Below, piece after piece: positions 1 through 4,546 of a stretch of DNA of 6,081 bases. Under the pieces are notes generated by a model. That model searched no databases. It was not told the origin of the DNA and was given only the letters and a program-made list of their open reading frames with translations. The number at the start of each line of letters is the position of its first letter. Position 1 is the stretch's first letter. A program made the translations under genes and the position numbers. The DNA is from DATDRQ01 sp035291645 (GTDB lineage Bacteria > Chloroflexota > Anaerolineae > Anaerolineales > UBA4823): NCBI GenBank assembly GCA_035291645.1, contig DATDRQ010000362.1, positions 1 to 6,081 of the forward strand, given 5' to 3'.

Positions 1-57
1 TCCGGATTGTACGCCGTCGATGGCGTCCAGGATCTGATCTCATCCGTGCCTCCGTAG
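1..57 (+). other. possible 3' tail of an upstream gene (uncertain)
   Basis: Frame 1 is open from the window edge to a TAG at 55-57 and would encode 18 residues ending ISSVPP. The stop falls inside the left arm of the palindrome at 54-82, a common position for REP-like elements that follow a gene. The stretch is too short to recognise a family, and other frames, including minus-strand ones, are also open here, so this may not be coding. Confidence 0.2.
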
Positions 58-82
58 AGGCGACCCGCCGGGTCGCCCCTAC
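54..82. repeat. REP-like GC-rich palindrome / hairpin
   Basis: Arms 54-66 and 70-82 pair over 13 positions with a single A-C mismatch (58/78), around a 3-base loop (67-69). The outer ends are GTAG and CTAC, and the core is GGCGACCC against GGGTCGCC. This GTAG...CTAC palindrome form resembles dispersed extragenic palindromes common in Chloroflexota and some other GC-rich genomes. That is family knowledge, because only one copy is visible here. No T-run follows directly, so it is not a classic intrinsic terminator, although it could stabilise the 3' end of an upstream transcript. Confidence 0.6.
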
Positions 83-114
83 CCCGCATTTTCGTCTTCC
101 ATTCTCTCTAAGCC

Positions 115-143
115 TTGCCTCCCAAGAACATTTGTGCTATACT
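115..143 (+). promoter_or_regulatory. promoter-like element P1 (extended -10)
   Basis: TTGCCT at 115-120 lies 17 bases upstream of TATACT at 138-143. The -10 is preceded by TG at 135-136, giving an extended -10. Transcription would start near 150 and run toward the feo operon, about 245 bases before its first codon. It could drive a long leader, a short RNA ending at the T8 tract (231-238), or nothing. The match is good but purely sequence-based. Confidence 0.45.
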
Positions 144-152
144 CTTCCTTGG

Positions 153-238
153 ATCGGCAAGCCTCCTCATGCCTTCGTTCCTTCGCATACCAGGCGTTTC
201 AACTCAAAAATCACCGATCGCCGATTAAAATTTTTTTT
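153..238 (+). other. potentially structured leader ending in a T8 tract; possible weak terminator or attenuator
   Basis: Downstream of P1, ATCGGC (153-158) can pair with GCCGAT (220-225). Inside it, GCCT (161-164) can pair with AGGC (192-195), and ATGC (169-172) with GCAT (185-188). The overlapping GATCGG (152-157) can alternatively pair with CCGATC (214-219), because CCGAT occurs twice 7 bases apart. The 3' arm is followed by four A and then eight T (231-238). Nested pairing next to a T-run resembles a terminator or attenuator, but the stems are short, the loop is large and four A separate stem and T-run. Chance pairing is a real alternative. No known riboswitch was recognised. Confidence 0.25.
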
Positions 239-307
239 GTCTCATATCTCATAATTCCACCTCCCAGGCGGATTAAATATACCGTCTTTCAGCGGGGGGA
301 TTTCTGC

Positions 308-335
308 TTGACACCCCACCCAAATTTAGTATAAT
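308..335 (+). promoter_or_regulatory. promoter P2 of the feo operon
   Basis: A perfect TTGACA (308-313) and a perfect TATAAT (330-335) are separated by 16 bases, with predicted transcription start near 342. That leaves a leader of about 50 bases before the ATG at 394. This is the strongest sigma-70-type promoter in the window. Its -10 box is the exact spacer of an inverted repeat, which implies repression by a dimeric regulator. Confidence 0.8.
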
Positions 336-346
336 CTAAATTAGAT
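323..346 (+). promoter_or_regulatory. candidate metalloregulator operator overlapping the P2 -10 box
   Basis: AATTTAG (323-329) and CTAAATT (336-342) are perfect 7-base inverted arms, and their 6-base spacer is exactly the TATAAT of P2. A second, overlapping dyad has arms ATCTAA (334-339) and TTAGAT (341-346) around A340. There are thus three TTAG-type half-sites in alternating orientation. DtxR/SirR-family operators commonly carry TTAG...CTAA arms (established knowledge). The first gene downstream encodes a DtxR-type protein, so autoregulation by metal-loaded repressor is the simplest inference. Binding would occlude RNA polymerase directly. Confidence 0.6.
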
Positions 347-393
347 ATTTCAGTGTTGAAGTTTGGTTCCCCGACCTATACAGGTTGCCCTTT

Positions 394-1440
394 ATGAGCA
401 CTTTCCCCGATCCCCTCACCTCCATCCTGATCGCCGCCCTGCTGGCCGCCCTCGGCCTGCTGGTCTTCCTGCCGGGGCGCGGGCTGTTGCCGCGCTGGCG
501 GCGCGCCCGCCGGCTGGGCGAACGGGTCCTGACCGAGGACGCCCTCAAGCACCTGCACCGCTCGCAGACCCACGGCCGGGCAGCCACCCTGCACAGCCTG
601 GCGGGGGCCTTGAACGTACATGCCAACCAGGCGGCCCGCCTCCTGGAAGACCTGCAGGCGCGCGGCCTGGTCGCCACCGAAGGCGAGACCTTCCGCCTGA
701 CCCCGCAGGGCCGCGACTACGCCCTGCGGGTGATCCGGGCGCACCGCCTGTGGGAAGAGCACCTGGCCGAGCAGACCGGCTTCGCCGAAGCGGAGTGGCA
801 CGACCAGGCCGAGTTCTACGAGCACCTGCTCTCCGAGCAGGAGACGCAGGCCCTGGCGGACCAGCTCGGCAACCCGGCCTACGACCCGCACGGCGACCCC
901 ATCCCGACCCCCCACGGGGAGTTCCGCCACCATGCCGGGCAGCCGCTGACCAGCCTGCCGGTCGACGCCCCGCTGCGCATCGTGCACATCGAGGACGAGC
1001 CGGAGGCGGTCTACGCCCAGCTGGTGGCGGAGGGCCTCTTCCCGGGCATGAGCGCCCGCATCACCGAGAGCAGCCCGCAGCGCATCCGGCTGTGGGCGGG
1101 CGGCGACGAGCACCTGCTGGCGCCGGTCGTGGCCGCCAACGTCTCCGCCGTGCCGCTGGTCGTGGAGGAGGCGCCCGCGGTGGAAGATGGACTCCCGCTC
1201 AGCGACCTGAGGTCCGGGGAACAGGGCCGGGTGATCGCCCTCTCGCCGCGCTTCCGCGGCGCCGAGCGCCGGCGCATGCTCGACCTGGGCATCCTGCCCG
1301 GCACGCTGGTCGAACGCGAGATGACCAGCCCGAGCGGCGACCCGACCGCCTACCGCATCCGCGGGGCGTTGATCGCCCTGCGCCGTGAGCAGGCGCACGG
1401 CATCCGCATCGAGAAGATCGACGAGGCTTTACCTGTATGA
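394..1440 (+). CDS. membrane-anchored DtxR/MntR-type metal-dependent regulator fused to two FeoA/SH3-like domains
   Basis: Predicted 348-residue regulator from ATG 394; a TTG at 385 could add three residues, but ATG is preferred. A weak AGG lies at 382-384. Residues 9-27 are a hydrophobic helix followed by an Arg-rich stretch (34-44), predicting a cytoplasmic C-terminal portion. Residues ~45-108 form a DtxR-type winged helix (LTPQG wing end). Residues ~109-165 are the metal-binding/dimerisation domain, ending in the family signature LGNP..DPHGDPIP. Candidate ligands by analogy to MntR are D49, H117, E140, E143 and H144; the position of MntR E11 is Lys52. Residues ~184-258 form an SH3/FeoA-like domain. 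Residues ~267-342 form a clearer FeoA domain (LDLGILPGT, YRIRG..IALR). FeoA proteins partner FeoB, and no separate feoA is present. The stop overlaps the feoB GTPase start (ATGA). The gene is probably autoregulated via the operator at 323-346. The family is secure; the metal identity (Fe or Mn) and membrane tethering are inferred. Confidence 0.88.
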   Translation: MSTFPDPLTSILIAALLAALGLLVFLPGRGLLPRWRRARRLGERVLTEDALKHLHRSQTHGRAATLHSLAGALNVHANQAARLLEDLQARGLVATEGETFRLTPQGRDYALRVIRAHRLWEEHLAEQTGFAEAEWHDQAEFYEHLLSEQETQALADQLGNPAYDPHGDPIPTPHGEFRHHAGQPLTSLPVDAPLRIVHIEDEPEAVYAQLVAEGLFPGMSARITESSPQRIRLWAGGDEHLLAPVVAANVSAVPLVVEEAPAVEDGLPLSDLRSGEQGRVIALSPRFRGAERRRMLDLGILPGTLVEREMTSPSGDPTAYRIRGALIALRREQAHGIRIEKIDEALPV

Positions 1441-2282
1441 GTGAGAAGATTGAATTGGCAAACACTGCCTCCGGCTGCCAGGGCTGCCCGGCGCACAACG
1501 CCGCTAATCTAATGAAGCTGGGGGTGGATATGCAGAACTGGGATTACGTGGTGGCGCTGGCGGGCAACCCCAACGTGGGCAAGAGCACCGTCTTCAACGC
1601 CCTGACCGGGCTGCGCCAGCACACCGGCAACTGGCCGGGCAAGACCGTCTCCCGGGCGGAGGGTGGCTACGAGTACGGCGGGCAGCGTTACAAGCTGGTC
1701 GACCTGCCCGGCACCTATTCCCTGCTGGCGACCAGCCTGGACGAAGAGGTGGCCCGCGATTTCATCCTGTTCGGCCAGCCGGACGTGACCATCGTGGTCG
1801 TGGACGCCACCCGCCTGGAGCGCAACCTGAACCTGGCGCTGCAGGTGATGGAGATCACCGACCGGGTGGTGGTGTGCCTGAACCTGGTCGACGAGGCCCG
1901 CCGCCATGGCCTGCAGGTGGACGAGCGCCGCCTGGCGCGCGACCTGGGCGTGCCGGTGGTGCCGACCTCCGCCCGTTACCGGCGAGGGCTGGACCTGCTG
2001 CTAGGGGCGGTCGCCGGCGTGGCCACGGGCAGCACGGTCAACCGGCCCTACCGCCTCAAGAGCGAGCCGCCCGAGTTGAAGCGCGCCATCCAGGCGCTGG
2101 CTGACAAGGTCGAGACCGCCTTCCCCGGGCTGCCCAACGCCCGCTGGGTGGCCCTGCGCCTGTTGGACGGCGACGAACGCATCGCCGAGGCCGTGCGCAG
2201 GGGTGAGCTGGGCGACCTGAGCCGGGGCCAGCCGGGAGCCGAACGGCCGGACCTGGCGCTGCAACTGGAGGCGGCCCGGTGA
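1437..2282 (+). CDS. feoB: FeoB N-terminal half: G-protein (GTPase) domain of the ferrous iron transporter, as a separate protein
   Basis: 281-residue soluble GTPase that normally forms the N-terminus of FeoB and gates Fe(II) import. G1 is GNPNVGKS (43-50), switch I lies in the TGNWPGKT segment (63-70), G3 is DLPG (89-92), G4 is NLVD (149-152) and G5 is TSAR (177-180). Residues ~205-280 match the helical linker that follows the G domain, including the WVALRLLDGDE segment. The protein then stops at a TGA (2280-2282) with no membrane region; full-length FeoB continues into about 450 membrane residues. A short N-terminal extension carries a CxxC pair (C14, C17) before the G domain. The start overlaps the regulator stop (ATGA), with GAGG at 1423-1426 as its ribosome binding site, so translation is probably coupled. 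The FeoB subtype resembles the one with a CNGR permease motif, seen in the next gene. Identity is very secure. Confidence 0.93.
   Translation: MSEKIELANTASGCQGCPAHNAANLMKLGVDMQNWDYVVALAGNPNVGKSTVFNALTGLRQHTGNWPGKTVSRAEGGYEYGGQRYKLVDLPGTYSLLATSLDEEVARDFILFGQPDVTIVVVDATRLERNLNLALQVMEITDRVVVCLNLVDEARRHGLQVDERRLARDLGVPVVPTSARYRRGLDLLLGAVAGVATGSTVNRPYRLKSEPPELKRAIQALADKVETAFPGLPNARWVALRLLDGDERIAEAVRRGELGDLSRGQPGAERPDLALQLEAAR
2267..2271 (+). promoter_or_regulatory. Shine-Dalgarno site for the FeoB permease half
   Basis: GGAGG lies 7 bases before the GTG at 2279, inside the last codons of the GTPase gene. This ideal spacing fixes the GTG as the start and argues that the two-gene form of feoB is a functional arrangement rather than an accidental frameshift. 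Confidence 0.7.
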
Positions 2283-3712
2283 ATGCGGCGACCACATCCT
2301 ACGCCGACGAAGTCCTGTCCGCCGCGCAGGCCCTGCGCTGGGAGGTGGGCGGCGATTTCCACGAGCAGCTGATGGAATCGATCTACGCCGACGCGGCCCA
2401 CATCGCCGACCGGGCGGTGGCACGCCCCGGCGAGAAGCCGCGCTTCGACCTGGACCGGACCATCGACCGGCTGGTCACCAGCCGGCTGTGGGGTTTCCCG
2501 CTGATGATCCTGCTCTTCACCCTGGTGTTCTGGCTGACCATCACCGGGGCCAATATCCCCTCTCAAATGCTGAGCGACCTGTTGATCGGGAAGATCTATC
2601 CCTGGCTGCAGGGAGCAGCGGCGCAGATCGGCCTGCCCTGGTGGCTGAGCGGCATCCTGATCGACGGGATGTACCTGGCGACGGCCTGGGTGGTGAGCGT
2701 CATGCTGCCGCCGATGGCCATCTTCTTCCCGCTGTTCACCCTGCTGGAGGATTTCGGCTACCTGCCGCGCATGGCCTTCAACCTGGACAACATCTTCAAG
2801 AAGGCCGGCGCGCACGGCAAGCAGTCGCTGAGCATGATGATGGGCTTCGGCTGCAACGCGGCCGGCATGATCTCGACCCGCATCATCGACAGCCCGCGTG
2901 AGCGGCTGATCGCCATGCTGACTAACAACTTCGCATTGTGCAACGGGCGCTGGCCGACCCAGATCCTGATCGCCACCATCTTCATCGGCGCGCTGGCGCC
3001 GCACTTCGTGGGCGGGTTGATCTCGGCCCTGGCGGTGGTCGGGATCGCTCTGCTGGGGGTGCTGTTTACCTTCGCGGCCTCCTGGGGATTATCACGTTCG
3101 GTGCTCAAGGGGCAGGTCTCGACCTTCAGCCTGGAACTGCCGCCCTACCGCCCGCCGCGCGTGCTGCAGACCATCTACACCTCGCTGATCGACCGCACGC
3201 TTTACGTGCTGTGGCGGGCGCTGGTGTTCGCCGCGCCGGCCGGGGCGGCCATCTGGCTGGTGGCCAACGTGACCATCCAGGGCGCCAGCCTGGCCGAGTA
3301 CCTGGTCAACTTCCTCAACCCGCTCGGGTTGTTAATCGGGTTGAATGGGGTGATCATGCTGGCTTACATCATCGCCATCCCGGCCAACGAGATCGTCATC
3401 CCCACGGTGCTGATGCTGACCGTGCTGGTGACGGGGATGAGCGGGGTCGGTTCGGGGGCGGGGGTGATGTTCGACGCCGATCAGGCGGGCACGCTGGGGG
3501 TGCTCCAGGCAGGCGGCTGGACGCTGCTGACGGCGGTCAACCTGATGCTGTTCAGCCTGCTGCACAACCCGTGCAGCACCACGCTTTACACGATGTACAA
3601 GGAGACCGGCAGCAAGAAGTGGACCGCCGTGGCGGCGCTCATGCCGCTGGCGATCGGCTTCACGGTGACGTTCCTGGTGGCGCAGGTCTGGCGGTTGGTT
3701 GGGGGGTATTAG
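2279..3712 (+). CDS. feoB: FeoB C-terminal half: membrane permease (Gate domains) of the ferrous iron transporter
   Basis: 477-residue inner-membrane protein matching the transport portion of FeoB. Residues 1-65 are a hydrophilic helical lead-in equivalent to the G-domain/membrane linker (IDRLVTSRLWGFP at the membrane entry). Hydrophobic segments lie near 70-88, 124-153, 225-268, 308-328, 345-366, 372-385, 411-428 and 447-470. Gate-1 signatures are LEDFGYLPRMAF (156-167), GFGCNAAGM (189-197), the RIIDSPRERL helix (201-210) and CNGRWP (221-226). Gate-2 carries PANEIVIP (368-375), and HNPCSTTLYTMYKETG (429-444) is the conserved C-terminal Cys segment. C192, C221 and C432 are candidate metal-path residues by family analogy. 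The CNGRWP form, rather than the CSARLP of E. coli-type FeoB, marks a subtype also seen in Firmicutes. The gene starts at a GTG overlapping the GTPase stop (GTGA) with a strong ribosome binding site. It should assemble with the separate GTPase. Its stop overlaps the convergent sulfotransferase stop. Confidence 0.93.
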   Translation: MNAATTSYADEVLSAAQALRWEVGGDFHEQLMESIYADAAHIADRAVARPGEKPRFDLDRTIDRLVTSRLWGFPLMILLFTLVFWLTITGANIPSQMLSDLLIGKIYPWLQGAAAQIGLPWWLSGILIDGMYLATAWVVSVMLPPMAIFFPLFTLLEDFGYLPRMAFNLDNIFKKAGAHGKQSLSMMMGFGCNAAGMISTRIIDSPRERLIAMLTNNFALCNGRWPTQILIATIFIGALAPHFVGGLISALAVVGIALLGVLFTFAASWGLSRSVLKGQVSTFSLELPPYRPPRVLQTIYTSLIDRTLYVLWRALVFAAPAGAAIWLVANVTIQGASLAEYLVNFLNPLGLLIGLNGVIMLAYIIAIPANEIVIPTVLMLTVLVTGMSGVGSGAGVMFDADQAGTLGVLQAGGWTLLTAVNLMLFSLLHNPCSTTLYTMYKETGSKKWTAVAALMPLAIGFTVTFLVAQVWRLVGGY

Positions 3713-4317
3713 CGACGCTGCCGGTACAGGCTCGGGTCGACGACTTCCGCCATCTTTTCGACGTCCAGCAGCTCCCCCAGAAAGCGGTTGATCTCGTACA
3801 GGCTCGGGTGCGGGTCGCGCAGCATGGCGTTGTAATCGATATAGAGAACCGCCACGCCCGGTTGCGCCTCCATCCAGGCCGCTACCTTGGCCAGATGATT
3901 TGTGTAAATCTCGGCCAGCTTGTCGTCGCTGACTTTGTCGGTCGGCTTATCCGAGCGGATCAGCATCTGCTTCTGAGAGGCCAGGATCTCGCCCATCTCC
4001 CGGCGCATGAAGATGACCCTATAGGTATAGCCCGGTGGCAGATGCTCCAGCAATGCCGAGATGACCTTGACGGTCTTGCCCTGCGCCTCCGCCACCCAGG
4101 CCTTGTCGCCCTCCGGCAGATTCCGGACCCGTTCGTACTCGTAGTAACCCCGGGGATTATCGTCGTCGGCGGTGCGCAGGTTGTCGGTGATGGGCGGGAT
4201 GCCGCCCGCCTCGAGCATCTTCATCATCATCGAAGTGCCCGAGCGCGGCAGGCCGGAGACAATGGTTATGAATGGACCTTGATTGGGTGTGCGAATGGAT
4301 TGAAACAGGTTCTTCAT
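3709..4317 (-). CDS. small P-loop sulfotransferase-like protein
   Basis: 202-residue protein with the sulfotransferase fold signature. The strand-loop-helix 5'-phosphosulfate-binding motif is SGLPRSGTS (21-29). A second conserved block, VIFMRREMGEILASQ (101-115), matches the 3'-phosphate-binding region, with R105/R106 and S114 as candidate contacts. Such enzymes transfer sulfate from PAPS to a hydroxyl or amine. The acceptor cannot be deduced, and at about 200 residues the protein is shorter than most sulfotransferases (usually 250-350), so catalysis is not certain. No signal peptide or membrane segment is visible, so it is probably cytoplasmic. The start is supported by AGGAAG seven bases upstream and by a promoter at 4385-4413. 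It is transcribed alone, divergently from secA, and its stop overlaps the feoB stop by four bases. No functional link to iron transport is evident. PSLY occurs twice (171-174, 195-198), reflecting a 14-bp in-frame repeat. Confidence 0.82.
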   Translation of the reverse strand: MKNLFQSIRTPNQGPFITIVSGLPRSGTSMMMKMLEAGGIPPITDNLRTADDDNPRGYYEYERVRNLPEGDKAWVAEAQGKTVKVISALLEHLPPGYTYRVIFMRREMGEILASQKQMLIRSDKPTDKVSDDKLAEIYTNHLAKVAAWMEAQPGVAVLYIDYNAMLRDPHPSLYEINRFLGELLDVEKMAEVVDPSLYRQRR

Positions 4318-4324
4318 CTACCAG

Positions 4325-4330
4325 CTTCCT
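4325..4330 (-). promoter_or_regulatory. ribosome binding site of the sulfotransferase-like gene
   Basis: On the minus strand AGGAAG lies 7 bases before the ATG at 4317-4315. This supports that start over alternatives upstream in the longer open frame. Confidence 0.6.
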
Positions 4331-4355
4331 GAGAGAGATGGTTGGGAAATCTGCA

Positions 4356-4369
4356 CTCCCCGATGGGAG
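4356..4369 (-). other. short hairpin in the sulfotransferase leader
   Basis: CTCCC and GGGAG form a perfect 5-bp stem around a 4-base loop, within the predicted ~60-base untranslated leader between the minus-strand promoter and its ribosome binding site. It could affect mRNA stability or translation. A stem this short also arises often by chance in GC-rich DNA. Confidence 0.3.
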
Positions 4370-4384
4370 ATCCCCCGCGGCGCA

Positions 4385-4413
4385 ATCATACCTGAGGTGG
4401 GTGGTGCTGTCAA
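4385..4413 (-). promoter_or_regulatory. promoter of the sulfotransferase-like gene
   Basis: Read on the minus strand, a perfect TTGACA (4413-4408) is followed after 17 bases by TATGAT (4390-4385), a 5/6 match to the -10 consensus. Transcription would begin near 4378, about 60 bases before the ATG at 4317. The orientation is divergent from the secA promoter. Confidence 0.65.
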
Positions 4414-4470
4414 AGTATCCTGCCCGGTTTTCTGCCAGGAACCCGCCTGCCCTCCGCAAAAGCGCCCGAA

Positions 4471-4498
4471 TTCCCGCCCTATTCATCTATGCTATAAT
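4471..4498 (+). promoter_or_regulatory. secA promoter (extended -10)
   Basis: A perfect TATAAT (4493-4498) is preceded by TG and one base (4490-4492), forming an extended -10. The best -35 candidate, TTCCCG at 4471-4476 with 16-base spacing, is poor, which is typical for extended -10 promoters. Predicted transcription start is near 4505, giving a leader of about 40 bases before the ATG at 4547. The same TGCTAT- form appears in P1. Confidence 0.65.
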
Positions 4499-4546
4499 CG
4501 CCGATCACGAGAAAGAATTGTTAAAGAAAATCGAGTAAACCAATTT

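Noticed and set aside
54..82. Intrinsic terminator
   Set aside because: The stem is strong, but it is followed by CCCGCATTTT rather than an immediate T-run.
134..334. 66-residue plus-strand reading frame in the 5' intergenic region
   Set aside because: Its GTG start lies in the P1 -10 region, it has no ribosome binding site, it runs through the T8 tract and ends inside P2, and its sequence matches no family I recognise.
363..1388. 341-residue plus-strand frame overlapping the regulator
   Set aside because: Its Pro/Arg/Gly-rich composition is typical of an out-of-frame reading of GC-rich DNA, whereas the frame from 394 has clear DtxR and FeoA motifs.
376..1398. 340-residue minus-strand reading frame opposite the regulator gene
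   Set aside because: It is a GC-bias shadow of the well-supported regulator on the plus strand, with Gln/Arg/Ala-rich low-complexity composition.
2260..2290. Sequencing or assembly frameshift within a single feoB
   Set aside because: The permease start has an ideal ribosome binding site and a GTGA overlap like the ATGA at the previous junction. A true two-gene arrangement is more likely, although read data would settle it.
2048..3004. 318-residue minus-strand frame spanning the feoB junction
   Set aside because: It lies opposite two strongly conserved FeoB coding regions and shows only shadow-type composition.
2938..4332. 464-residue plus-strand frame across feoB and the sulfotransferase-like gene
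   Set aside because: It spans two genes in the wrong frame or strand. Its apparent protein is an artefact of reading the sulfotransferase gene's complement.
4272..4538. 88-residue plus-strand frame in the divergent gap before secA
   Set aside because: It starts within the sulfotransferase gene on the opposite strand, covers both divergent promoters and has no ribosome binding site.
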